The position numbers and the translations under genes were made by a program. The notes beneath the pieces are model-generated. The model did no database searches, was not told the origin of the DNA, and saw only the letters and a program-made list of their open reading frames with translations. A DNA stretch of 64,000 bases, from positions 1,488,001 to 1,552,000 of the forward strand of contig NZ_JBBKTT010000001.1 in assembly GCF_037892425.1 (NCBI RefSeq). The letters are read 5' to 3'. The stretch comes from Lacibacter sp. H375. GTDB lineage: Bacteria; Bacteroidota; Bacteroidia; Chitinophagales; Chitinophagaceae. Position 1 is the stretch's first letter, and each line of letters opens with the position of its first letter. This document shows, piece by piece, positions 8,148 through 16,838 of the stretch.

Positions 8148-8807
8148 ATGATGAGAAAGCATTCGAAAGAATACTTAGAAAACCTGACGCCCTACCAAGG
8201 ATATGAGATCTTAGTTGAGGGCAACCAGCGCTTTGTAGAAAATTTATCAGTTAATCATGACCACTTAGAGTTGATCAATCAGACAAGAGAAGGTCAGTAT
8301 CCATTTGCGGTGATATTAAGCTGCATGGATTCACGCACATCAGTTGAATTGATTTTCGACCAAGGTCTCGGTGATCTGTTCAGTATCAGGATCGCTGGAA
8401 ATATTGTTAACAACGACATCATTGCAAGTATTGAATACGCTGTGAAGTACGTTGGTTCAAAAGTATTAATGGTGTTGGGCCACACAGAATGTGGTGCAAT
8501 TAAAAGTGCAAAGGCAGGTGTAGAAGATGGTCATATCACCGATCTGTTGAAACGCATAAAACCCTCTATCAGCAAGGCAATGCTGAAACATGAACACGAC
8601 CATCTGTATACGGACAATGTAGCATATGCAAACGTTGAAAATAGTCTTGAAGAAATACTTACACGCAGCCAAATTGTAAAAGACATGTTTGCAAAAGGAG
8701 AGATTGGTCTTGTAGGTGGGGTATATGATATTGAAACCGGAAGGGTTGATTTCTTTAAGAATCTTACAAAGAACAGTAAAAAGCAGCAGGTGGCTGAAAA
8801 AGTTTAA
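8148..8807 (+). CDS. Beta-carbonic anhydrase (second copy)
   Basis: 219 residues, only distantly like the copy at 6848. Zinc ligands are Cys59 and Asp61 in SCMDSR, and His112 and Cys115 in GHTECGA. The longer N-terminal region (YQGYEILVEGNQRFVEN) is typical of the plant-like clade of beta enzymes. It is probably cytoplasmic; I see no signal peptide. It is the first gene of a run on the same strand with SulP, DabA and DabB (gaps of 47, 1 and 77 bases), so it probably supplies or consumes the bicarbonate these transporters move. Confidence 0.93.
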   Translation: MMRKHSKEYLENLTPYQGYEILVEGNQRFVENLSVNHDHLELINQTREGQYPFAVILSCMDSRTSVELIFDQGLGDLFSIRIAGNIVNNDIIASIEYAVKYVGSKVLMVLGHTECGAIKSAKAGVEDGHITDLLKRIKPSISKAMLKHEHDHLYTDNVAYANVENSLEEILTRSQIVKDMFAKGEIGLVGGVYDIETGRVDFFKNLTKNSKKQQVAEKV

Positions 8808-8854
8808 ATGCTGAGTTGCTCAAGATTTAAAATCCATAATAAAGTGTTTGTAAA

Positions 8855-10489
8855 ATGAAGATTACTACTAAATATTTAAAGACCGATCTGCTCTCAGGTA
8901 TGGTTGTTTTCCTGGTGGCCTTGCCCCTTTGTTTGGGTATTGCCGTTGCCAGTGGTGCACCTCCGTTTGCAGGAATTATCTGCGGTGTTATTGCAGGTAT
9001 TGTTGTAGGCTCGCTCAGTAGTTCGAACGTAAGTGTATCAGGGCCTGCAGCTGGTCTTATTGCAATTGTGCTGGTGGCCATTAATGATCTGGGTTATGAA
9101 GCGTTTTTAGTAGCTGTCATGGCTGCGGGATTAATACAGCTTATACTCGGTTTTATTAAGGCAGGTACCATCTCTACTTATTTTCCAACTGCAGTTATTG
9201 AAGGGATGTTAGTGGCAATCGGTATCATCATCATTAAAAAAGAATTGCCACACGCTATTGGTTATGATAAAGCACACGAAGGTGATTGGTTTAATTTGGA
9301 AAAAGGATCAGAGACTGGTTTTTTTACCGAGATCATCAACTCCATTAACTATGCGCATTTGGGTGCTATCATAGTTACTGTTGTTTCGTTAGGGATTCTG
9401 ATAGCTTTCAATAAGCTCTCGTTTCTTAAAAAGATCAAGGCATTGCCAGGGGCTTTAGTAGTAGTAGTGGTTGGTATTGTTATCAATGAAATATTCAAAG
9501 CAACAGGATCAAACCTTGCTATTTCACAAGATCACCTGGTAACATTACCTACAGCATCATCGGTAAGCGAATTTTTCGGCCAATTTATTACGCCTGATTT
9601 TTCGGCGGTCACCAACAGCAAAGTATGGATTGTTGGTGTTACTATTGCTATAGTAGCCAGTATCGAAACTCTTTTGTGTTTGGAAGCGGGCGATAAAATG
9701 GATCCGTTAAAACGTTATTCAAGCGCTAACACAGAATTAAAAGCGCAGGGAATAGGTAATCTTCTTTCAGGATTGGCAGGTGGTTTGCCAATGACGTCGG
9801 TAATTGTAAGAACAACAGCAAACATAAATTCAGGAGCTAAAACAAAACTTTCGGCTATCGCCCATGGTGTATTTCTATTGCTCACTGTGGTTACCATACC
9901 GTTCCTTTTGAATAAAATACCGATGGCTTGTTTGGCAGCTATCTTAATTATGATCGGTTTGCGTCTCGCAAGTGCAAAGGTGTTTAAACACATGTGGCAT
10001 AACGGAAAGCATCAGTTTATTCCGTTTATTGTAACTGTTCTTGCTGTTGTACTTACAGATCTTTTACGAGGTGTGGGAATTGGGTTGGCAGTAAGTGTCA
10101 TTTTCATCCTTCGTGGTAATATGAAACTTGCTTACTTCTTTAAAAAGGAGAAACACAAAGAAGGTGAAACAATTTATATTGATCTTGCACAGGAAGTGTC
10201 TTTCTTAAACAAAGCAGCTATAAAGCAAACATTGGCCCATTTGCCAGAAAACAGTAACGTAGTTATTGATGCAGCCAACACAGTTTATATCGATTTTGAT
10301 GTGTTGGAACTTATCCGTGATTTTTTAGACTTTGGCTCAAAGGACAAAAATATTACGGTGACACTTAGAAACTTTAAAGAAGCTTATAGAATGGCAGATG
10401 CGGTGCATGTACATTCGGAAAAGAATGGCACACCGGTAGGAATTGGTACAACAGAACCTGAAAAAGTGCTTGAAACACAAACCACATAA
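8855..10489 (+). CDS. SulP-family inorganic anion transporter with STAS domain
   Basis: 544 residues. The first 430 are hydrophobic, with the SulP signature near residue 15 (DLLSGMVVFLVALPLCLGIAV) and VSGPAAGLIAIV (about residues 60-71). A cytoplasmic STAS domain follows (about residues 445-525, with VVIDAANTVYIDFDVLELIRD). SulP proteins carry sulfate, bicarbonate or other anions. The setting between a carbonic anhydrase and dabA argues for bicarbonate, as in the BicA branch, but substrate cannot be read from sequence. Its TAA is one base from the dabA ATG, so the two are surely translated from one mRNA. Confidence 0.9.
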   Translation: MKITTKYLKTDLLSGMVVFLVALPLCLGIAVASGAPPFAGIICGVIAGIVVGSLSSSNVSVSGPAAGLIAIVLVAINDLGYEAFLVAVMAAGLIQLILGFIKAGTISTYFPTAVIEGMLVAIGIIIIKKELPHAIGYDKAHEGDWFNLEKGSETGFFTEIINSINYAHLGAIIVTVVSLGILIAFNKLSFLKKIKALPGALVVVVVGIVINEIFKATGSNLAISQDHLVTLPTASSVSEFFGQFITPDFSAVTNSKVWIVGVTIAIVASIETLLCLEAGDKMDPLKRYSSANTELKAQGIGNLLSGLAGGLPMTSVIVRTTANINSGAKTKLSAIAHGVFLLLTVVTIPFLLNKIPMACLAAILIMIGLRLASAKVFKHMWHNGKHQFIPFIVTVLAVVLTDLLRGVGIGLAVSVIFILRGNMKLAYFFKKEKHKEGETIYIDLAQEVSFLNKAAIKQTLAHLPENSNVVIDAANTVYIDFDVLELIRDFLDFGSKDKNITVTLRNFKEAYRMADAVHVHSEKNGTPVGIGTTEPEKVLETQTT

Positions 10490-10490
10490 G

Positions 10491-13094
10491 ATGGATACAA
10501 ACCACGAAGCCATCTTGTCAATAAAAAATGAAACACATCTAAGTTTTCGGGAAGAGCACGTTCTGCACGAACTGAAACATTTTCTTCCATCGCAACAGGC
10601 GTTGAAAGATTTTATTCATCACAATTCGTTGCATGCTTTTCAACACATGAAATTTTATGATGCCATTTTTAAAGCATCAAAGATCTTCGGATTTCAGGTT
10701 AGTTTACAGTTAAGTGAGTATCGCCAGTTATACCAAACAGGAAGAATAAGAGAAGACATTGTTGATATGATCCTTGCCAATAAAAAAGGCAAGGATCATT
10801 TTTTTGAATGGAAGCAGAAATTAATTGAAGATAAATACGATACAATCAACCATCCAAGAATTGGAGAGTTAAGAAAGTATTGGAAAGCGATTTATGCCTT
10901 TGATCTTGATAACAAAGTTCATCCTTTGTTGTTCCGTATCCTTTGCGGCTTCTTAGACCAGGGAATTGCTATTTCAGCATTTCCGTTTGCAAACAAGAGC
11001 TTTACTGAAAGTGTAAAAGAACTTGAACAAAACAGCCTCGTCAGTTTTTTTAAAACAAAAACAGTCAGAAATAAATTTCTGGCAGGTGATTATTCAATCT
11101 CAGAACTCCTGAAAACAATTGTTGGCAAAGAAGAGTATTTTGAACAGTATCTCTTCGATCAGCAATTTGCACACCATGGATGGAGTGGTTTCATCTCGGC
11201 AGTAGAAGATAATCCGCACACATTACTCGACAATAAAAAAATCTCATTTAAGGAATTAGTTGAATTTGAATTGCTGATGGAGCTGGATGCATTGAACCAT
11301 TCATTTGGTTCAGGCTGGCAACCATTAACAAATCTTGTAACAGTGCCTCCTCTCGATCTGTTTGCCGACGTGCCCAAAACAGAATTGGCTGAAGTTATTG
11401 AACTCTGGCAGGATGCATTTGAGTGGAGTTATTATGATTCAGTACTGAAAGGGATATTAATAGCAGAAGATAAAAGAGAGTTGCAACAGAATGAAAGTAC
11501 TGTTGTCTCATCAACCAAAAACACACCTTCACTTCAGGCGATTTTTTGTATTGATGAACGTGAAGATTCCATTCGCCGACACATTGAAGCGGTTGATAAA
11601 AAAGCAGAAACTTTTGGTGCACCCGGTTTTTTTGGCGTTGAATTTTATTTTCAACAACAGGGCAGTAAGTTTTATGATAAGCTATGTCCTGCGCCTGTCA
11701 CTCCAAAATATTTAATTAAAGAATCAGATGCAAAAGCTGTAAGACAAGAAGAACTGATCTATACCAAACATACTCATGGAATTGTATCAGGATTTTTCCT
11801 GAGCATTGGTTTTGGTTTTTGGGCTTTTGTGAAGAAAATCGAAATGCTGTTTCGACCAAAAATGAGTCCGGCCATTTCAAATGCGTATGGGCACATGGAC
11901 AAACAATCAACGCTCAGCATTGAGAATAAAACTCCCTCTGATAGCGAGAACGGATTACAGATCGGTTACACGATTGATGAAATGACAGCACGGGCAGAAG
12001 GTTTCTTGCGTGGCATTGGTATGATAAAAAGTTTTGCTCCCATCGTTTACATTATTGCACATGGCAGCAGCAGTGCAAACAATCCACATCATGGCGCACA
12101 TGATTGTGGTGCCTGTAGCGGAAGACCCGGTGCAACAAACGCAAGAGTGCAGGCCTTTATTTTAAATCATAAAACTGTAAGAGAAATACTCGCATCGAAA
12201 GGAATTACTATCCCGGCTTCAACGCAGTTTATAGGCTGCATGCATGATACTGCTGCAGATGTAATGGCATATTATGATGAAAATATTTTGAGTGAAGAGA
12301 ATGCAAAAGCACATTTCATAAACATCCAGAATTTTGAAACTGCATTAAATCTGAATGCAAAAGAAAGAAGCAGAAGATTTGCATCGATTAATACCAAACA
12401 GGAATTAGAGCAGGTGCGTAAAGCCATTCACAGCCGCTCGGTTTCTTTGTTTGAACCAAGACCTGAGTTGGGTCATGGTACGAATACGTTAGCGATCATT
12501 GGTCGCAGACAAGTAACCAAAGGATTATTTCTTGATCGCCGTGCATTTCTGAATAGTTATGATCATACAACAGATGCCGATGGTACCATTCTTTCTGCAG
12601 TAATGCGTCCTATTGGTTTGGTGTGTGGTGGTATCAATCTGGAGTATTATTTTTCAAGAGTTGATAATATCAAGATGGGAGCAGGTACAAAGCTTCCTCA
12701 TAACGTAATGGGTTTGTTTGGCGTGGCAAACAGCAGCGATGGTGATCTTCGCCCAGGCTTGCCCTGGCAAATGATCGAAGTGCACGATCCAGTACGTTTA
12801 ATGGTGATTGTTGAACACAAGCCGGAGATCGTTTTAAAAGCGATTCAATCTTCACCTGAAGTATTCGAATGGTATAAAAACGAATGGGTGCATATAGTTG
12901 CACTACACCCCGAAGAAAAACAGTTTTACTATTTTAAGAATGGTGCGTTTAGTAAGTATGAACCTGTTACGTCTTCCGGTGAAATTAAGACCATTCATAA
13001 TATGGTAGAGTTTATTGAAGGAGCGAAAGAAATGGAAACGAATCACATTGTGCATGCTACAGAAGAAAACCTGCCGGTTTATTTGCTGGATTAG
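10491..13094 (+). CDS. dabA: Inorganic carbon transporter subunit DabA (DUF2309/UPF0753)
   Basis: 867 residues from the ATG at 10491. DabA is the carbonic-anhydrase-like subunit of the DAB inorganic-carbon uptake complex; it is thought to hydrate CO2 one-way, driven by cation flow through DabB. The four zinc-site residues are all present: Cys353 and Asp355 in FCIDERED, His524 in IAHGSS, and Cys539 in AHDCGACSG. His524 and Cys539 have the same numbers as in the Halothiobacillus protein. The ORF could begin at 10443 inside SulP, but TAAGATG coupling with SulP favours 10491. No signal peptide; peripheral membrane protein held by DabB. Confidence 0.95.
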   Translation: MDTNHEAILSIKNETHLSFREEHVLHELKHFLPSQQALKDFIHHNSLHAFQHMKFYDAIFKASKIFGFQVSLQLSEYRQLYQTGRIREDIVDMILANKKGKDHFFEWKQKLIEDKYDTINHPRIGELRKYWKAIYAFDLDNKVHPLLFRILCGFLDQGIAISAFPFANKSFTESVKELEQNSLVSFFKTKTVRNKFLAGDYSISELLKTIVGKEEYFEQYLFDQQFAHHGWSGFISAVEDNPHTLLDNKKISFKELVEFELLMELDALNHSFGSGWQPLTNLVTVPPLDLFADVPKTELAEVIELWQDAFEWSYYDSVLKGILIAEDKRELQQNESTVVSSTKNTPSLQAIFCIDEREDSIRRHIEAVDKKAETFGAPGFFGVEFYFQQQGSKFYDKLCPAPVTPKYLIKESDAKAVRQEELIYTKHTHGIVSGFFLSIGFGFWAFVKKIEMLFRPKMSPAISNAYGHMDKQSTLSIENKTPSDSENGLQIGYTIDEMTARAEGFLRGIGMIKSFAPIVYIIAHGSSSANNPHHGAHDCGACSGRPGATNARVQAFILNHKTVREILASKGITIPASTQFIGCMHDTAADVMAYYDENILSEENAKAHFINIQNFETALNLNAKERSRRFASINTKQELEQVRKAIHSRSVSLFEPRPELGHGTNTLAIIGRRQVTKGLFLDRRAFLNSYDHTTDADGTILSAVMRPIGLVCGGINLEYYFSRVDNIKMGAGTKLPHNVMGLFGVANSSDGDLRPGLPWQMIEVHDPVRLMVIVEHKPEIVLKAIQSSPEVFEWYKNEWVHIVALHPEEKQFYYFKNGAFSKYEPVTSSGEIKTIHNMVEFIEGAKEMETNHIVHATEENLPVYLLD

Positions 13095-13171
13095 CATAAC
13101 TTACTGATTACAGCAATTGTGAGTGAACGAAACCATCATTGATCACAATCGTGTAATCGACAGAATAATAA

Positions 13172-15028
13172 ATGAACCAACTACTCGTCTTATTTATTGC
13201 GATACCATTCCTGGCGTTTCTCATAAGCCTGTTCTGGCAGAACAAGAGTGAAAAAGCTATTGGTAAACTTGTGCGGTTCACCAAAGTATTATACATTTTG
13301 GTTTCTGTGTCATTTGCTGTGTGGTGGATCGTGAATGGGGTTAAGCCGGTTAGTTATCACCTCGCCACAGTTTATCAAACCAATCATTTTGTATTTGCCT
13401 TTGAATTGTTTTATGACGAAGTAACAGCGGTGTTCAGTGTTATTGGTGCATTGTTGTTTTTCTTAGTAGCAACGTTCAGCAAGTATTACATGCACCGTGA
13501 CCAGGGCTACAAACGTTTTTTTAATACCATCCTGTTATTTGCTGCCGGTTATAACTTTATTATTCTGTCGGGAAATTTTGAAACGTTGTTTATTGGTTGG
13601 GAGATAAAAGGCGTTTGCTCGTTTTTACTTATTGCTTTTTACCGTAACCGTTATTTGCCGGTGAAGAACGCATTCAAAGCTATTTCTTATTACCGCATCA
13701 GTGATGTATCGCTCATGCTTGCCATGTGGATGATGCATCATCTTACCCAACAAAACATTTTGTTTTCTGAATTAAGCAATGCAAAAAGTTTAGCTCTTCA
13801 AACAGGCAATACGGCCATGGCAGCATTTATTGTTTGTATGTTGATATTGCCTGCTGCCATTAAATCGGCGCAGTTTCCTTTCACTGCCTGGTTACCAAGA
13901 GCTATGGAAGGGCCTACATCTTCTTCTGCTATTTTCTATGGTTCATTGAGTGTGCATATTGGAGTTTTCTTATTGCTTCGTACGCATCCTTTCTGGGAAG
14001 ATATGTTGTGGGCAAAAATTGCTATCATAGTTATTGGTGCTGCAACAGCTATTGTAGCAACATTAATAGCAAGAGTACAACCGACAGTTAAAACTCAGAT
14101 TGCTTATTCATCTGCAGCGCAAATTGGGTTGATGTTTATTGAAATAGCATTAGGGTTTCACTGGCTGGTATTGATCCATTTTGCAGGCAATGCATTTTTA
14201 CGAACCTATCAGTTACTTGTTTCTCCTTCGGTATTAAACTACCTGGTACATCATCAGTATTTTCATTACAAAGCACCACAACAGAAGCCCGTTTCGAAAC
14301 TGGCGGCTACTTTATACATGCTGGGCATCAAAGAATGGCATTTAGACAGTATGATGTTTACCTATTTATGGAGCCCTTTTAAGTGGCTTGGTAAGCAGGT
14401 TCGATTTTTACAATCGAAAGTGATGCTTGCGGTTGTTGCAGTTGCAGGTGTTGCTTTCTTCATTTTCGGACAGCTCCGAAATTTAGAACTTTCGCTCTTA
14501 GCTACTTCTCTGCCTCTAATTTTGATGAGTATTGCATTGGCTGTAATTCTTTTTGCATTTGCTTATAGAGGCTCAGCAATAAAAGCGTGGATTTATTTAT
14601 TTATATCACATCTGTTTCTTATAGCTGCTGTTTTATTTAATGCTGATCATATCAACACAATTGAAATTGTCTTTTATATCAGTGGAATTATACCGGCGTT
14701 TTTGCTCGGCTATTATTGCTTAAATAAAATAAGGTTAATCGACAAGGATATTTTGCTCAACCGTTTTCATGGGTATGTATATGAACAGGAAAATACAGGG
14801 CTGTTGTTTTTATTTTCTGCTATTGGCTTATTAGGTTTTCCTGTAACCGCAGCATTTATAGGACTTGACGTATTCTTTACCTATGTACACAGCGACCAGT
14901 TTGTATTGATTGTGTTGATGGCACTTTGTTTACTCTTTATTGAACTGTCGGCATTTCGCATTTTGCTGCGCATCTTCATGGGACCGCATAAAAAGTTAGA
15001 CCATCCTGTAGCGTTTCGTTCATCATAG
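13172..15028 (+). CDS. dabB: Inorganic carbon transporter subunit DabB (NuoL-like membrane subunit)
   Basis: 618 residues, strongly hydrophobic with many membrane helices. It belongs to the proton-conducting antiporter family of complex I subunits. Family hallmarks include GWEIKGVCSFLLIAFYRNR with a membrane glutamate, and AIKSAQFPFTAWLPRAMEGPTSSSA with a membrane lysine. No other complex I gene is nearby, and it directly follows dabA, which identifies it as DabB rather than NuoL. It would conduct protons or sodium to power DabA. The 77-base dabA-dabB gap contains ATTGTGA (13115) and TCACAAT (13142), a possible loose stem. A terminator follows. Confidence 0.93.
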   Translation: MNQLLVLFIAIPFLAFLISLFWQNKSEKAIGKLVRFTKVLYILVSVSFAVWWIVNGVKPVSYHLATVYQTNHFVFAFELFYDEVTAVFSVIGALLFFLVATFSKYYMHRDQGYKRFFNTILLFAAGYNFIILSGNFETLFIGWEIKGVCSFLLIAFYRNRYLPVKNAFKAISYYRISDVSLMLAMWMMHHLTQQNILFSELSNAKSLALQTGNTAMAAFIVCMLILPAAIKSAQFPFTAWLPRAMEGPTSSSAIFYGSLSVHIGVFLLLRTHPFWEDMLWAKIAIIVIGAATAIVATLIARVQPTVKTQIAYSSAAQIGLMFIEIALGFHWLVLIHFAGNAFLRTYQLLVSPSVLNYLVHHQYFHYKAPQQKPVSKLAATLYMLGIKEWHLDSMMFTYLWSPFKWLGKQVRFLQSKVMLAVVAVAGVAFFIFGQLRNLELSLLATSLPLILMSIALAVILFAFAYRGSAIKAWIYLFISHLFLIAAVLFNADHINTIEIVFYISGIIPAFLLGYYCLNKIRLIDKDILLNRFHGYVYEQENTGLLFLFSAIGLLGFPVTAAFIGLDVFFTYVHSDQFVLIVLMALCLLFIELSAFRILLRIFMGPHKKLDHPVAFRSS

Positions 15029-15049
15029 ATCCACACCTTGTTAAAAGCA

Positions 15050-15075
15050 AAAACCTCCCGATCGGGAGGTTTTTT
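15050..15075. terminator. Bidirectional terminator between dabB and fabG
   Basis: AAAACCTCCCGA and TCGGGAGGTTTT form a 12-bp perfect palindrome, with A and T runs on either side. It serves dabB on the plus strand and the convergent fabG on the minus strand. Confidence 0.9.
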
Positions 15076-15094
15076 ATTACAATGAATTTTAGCA

Positions 15095-15850
15095 TTAGAT
15101 ATTCAAACCACCACAAGCGCTGATGGTTTGTCCGGTAACATAACTGCTGAGATCACTTGCTAAAAACAAAGTAACATTTGCAATGTCTTCTGAACTTGCA
15201 AAACGGCCTAACGGAATGCCAGCTTTATATTTATCAGCCGCTTCACCATCTTTTAAATAAGAGGTCATATCCGTTTCAACAAAACCCGGAGCAATGGCAT
15301 TGCAACGGATGTTGCGACTGCCTAATTCTTTTGCCACACTTTTTGTAAAACCAATTACGCCTGCTTTACTTGCAGCATAACTGCTTTGTCCTGCATTGCC
15401 AATTTCACCAATAATACTGCTCATGTTAATGATAGAACCGCTTCTAGCTTTCATCATCGGTTTTATGATCTGCTTGGTCATGTAAAAAACAGAGTTGAGA
15501 TTTACTTTGATCACATCATCCCACTGCTCAACACTCATGCGCAGGAGCAGATTATCTTTTGAAATACCTGCATTGTTCACACAGATATCTACGGTGCCGA
15601 ATTCTTTCAGTACATCTGTAACAAATGCTTCGCATGCAGCAAAGTCGCCGGCATTGCTTTGATAAGCTTTTGCTTTTACACCCATGCCAACAAGTTTTGC
15701 TTCCAGTGCTGTTGCTTTTTCTTTGCTGCTGTCGCTCACATATGTGAATGCAATGTTTGCACCATGCTCGGCAAACTTAATGGCAATCGCTTCGCCAATA
15801 CCACGGGCGGCACCGGTAACTATGGCAACTTTTCCTTCTAGTAGTTTCAT
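15095..15850 (-). CDS. fabG: 3-oxoacyl-[acyl-carrier-protein] reductase
   Basis: 251 residues from the ATG at 15850, a normal FabG length. The Rossmann NADPH site is TGAARGIGE (about residues 12-20). The catalytic Ser is in NMSSIIGEIG and the Tyr/Lys pair in SYAASKAG. NNAGISKDNLLLRMS is typical of FabG rather than of other short-chain dehydrogenases. It reduces 3-oxoacyl-ACP in fatty acid elongation. It is the last gene in a minus-strand run after the PhyH and GH3 genes, 35 bases downstream, and no other fatty acid gene is adjacent. Confidence 0.93.
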   Translation of the reverse strand: MKLLEGKVAIVTGAARGIGEAIAIKFAEHGANIAFTYVSDSSKEKATALEAKLVGMGVKAKAYQSNAGDFAACEAFVTDVLKEFGTVDICVNNAGISKDNLLLRMSVEQWDDVIKVNLNSVFYMTKQIIKPMMKARSGSIINMSSIIGEIGNAGQSSYAASKAGVIGFTKSVAKELGSRNIRCNAIAPGFVETDMTSYLKDGEAADKYKAGIPLGRFASSEDIANVTLFLASDLSSYVTGQTISACGGLNI

Positions 15851-15885
15851 AAAATTGATTTTATAATGATGCAAAGTAAAGAGTT

Positions 15886-16836
15886 TTACTCTTCTTCCAT
15901 CAAAGATGGTCGTTCTGTTATTTCGTGGTACTTGATCACATCTTTAGCGTAGTAATGGACCACCATACTCTTTCGTGTGAGCGACGGATTTACAACGGGC
16001 ATTCCGCCATGAATAAGATTGGCATGCCAGATGAGCACATCGCCTTTCTTAGGAAGAAACACTTCTTTTGGAAAATGATTCTGCGACAGGATTTCCTGCG
16101 TCATGTCTTCATAATCGCTGTACTGTTTGTTGCCCAGCTTTAGCCTCGTACTATAATTTTCAAAATCATCATTCAACAAGTAAGGAAGTTTATGACTGCC
16201 GGGATAGTAAAACAATGGTCCGCTATCAGGATGAATATCTTCTAATGCGATCCAGGCTGCAATTAAATAACCCAATGGATAGGTGGTCATGTGGATGCTA
16301 TCGCTATGAGCACGCTGACCGCTTCCTTTTACAAAATTGAGCGTTTGAAACGGCAGCACTTCTTTATCCAACACAAACGAAAGTAATTTCTTCAGCCCCT
16401 CATCCTGCATCATCTGTTTAATAACGGGTGAATGCTTATAGCCATGCATCACTTTGTTATCATGTGTAATGGGCAGATGTTTTTGATTGATGAGTTCATC
16501 AACAGCTGTGTTCACATCATCAACCTGTTCACTGCTGAAATATTGTTTGAGGTGTAAAAAGCCTTTACTGCTCCAATCAATCAACTGTTGCTGCACTTCA
16601 GGTGTAAAGTGTTGAAAGCTTTTTTTGGTTGATACAACAGTTGCCGATTCATTTACATCTAACCAGGCTCTTGATGTTTTATCAGGAAAATCTTTACTGC
16701 TGATGGAATCGAATAAGGGTTTATGTACATCGTACTTCTTGTACGCATCCTTGTTGTGCTGTAGTTGTTTTGAATGTAGCAGGTTATAGATCCAGTGAAG
16801 TGGTTTGTAATCTTTCAGCTTGTCTTTCAGGTTCAT
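15886..16836 (-). CDS. Phytanoyl-CoA dioxygenase family (PhyH) protein
   Basis: 316 residues from the ATG at 16836, which lies two bases after the GH3 stop codon. It has the iron site of Fe(II)/2-oxoglutarate oxygenases: HSD in GQRAHSDSIHM and a later His in WHANLIHGGMP, followed by an Arg in LTRKSMVVHY that could hold 2-oxoglutarate. FYYPGSHKLPY is typical of the PhyH family. Substrate unknown. Tight coupling to the GH3 acyl-adenylating gene suggests that the two modify the same small molecule. Confidence 0.85.
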   Translation of the reverse strand: MNLKDKLKDYKPLHWIYNLLHSKQLQHNKDAYKKYDVHKPLFDSISSKDFPDKTSRAWLDVNESATVVSTKKSFQHFTPEVQQQLIDWSSKGFLHLKQYFSSEQVDDVNTAVDELINQKHLPITHDNKVMHGYKHSPVIKQMMQDEGLKKLLSFVLDKEVLPFQTLNFVKGSGQRAHSDSIHMTTYPLGYLIAAWIALEDIHPDSGPLFYYPGSHKLPYLLNDDFENYSTRLKLGNKQYSDYEDMTQEILSQNHFPKEVFLPKKGDVLIWHANLIHGGMPVVNPSLTRKSMVVHYYAKDVIKYHEITERPSLMEEE

Positions 16837-16838
16837 AG

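Noticed and set aside
13115-13148. ATTGTGA/TCACAAT stem between dabA and dabB
   Set aside because: Only seven pairs around a 20-base loop, AT-rich; too weak to call a feature.
13172-15028. Complex I subunit NuoL
   Set aside because: No other nuo genes nearby, and it directly follows dabA; DabB is the better name.
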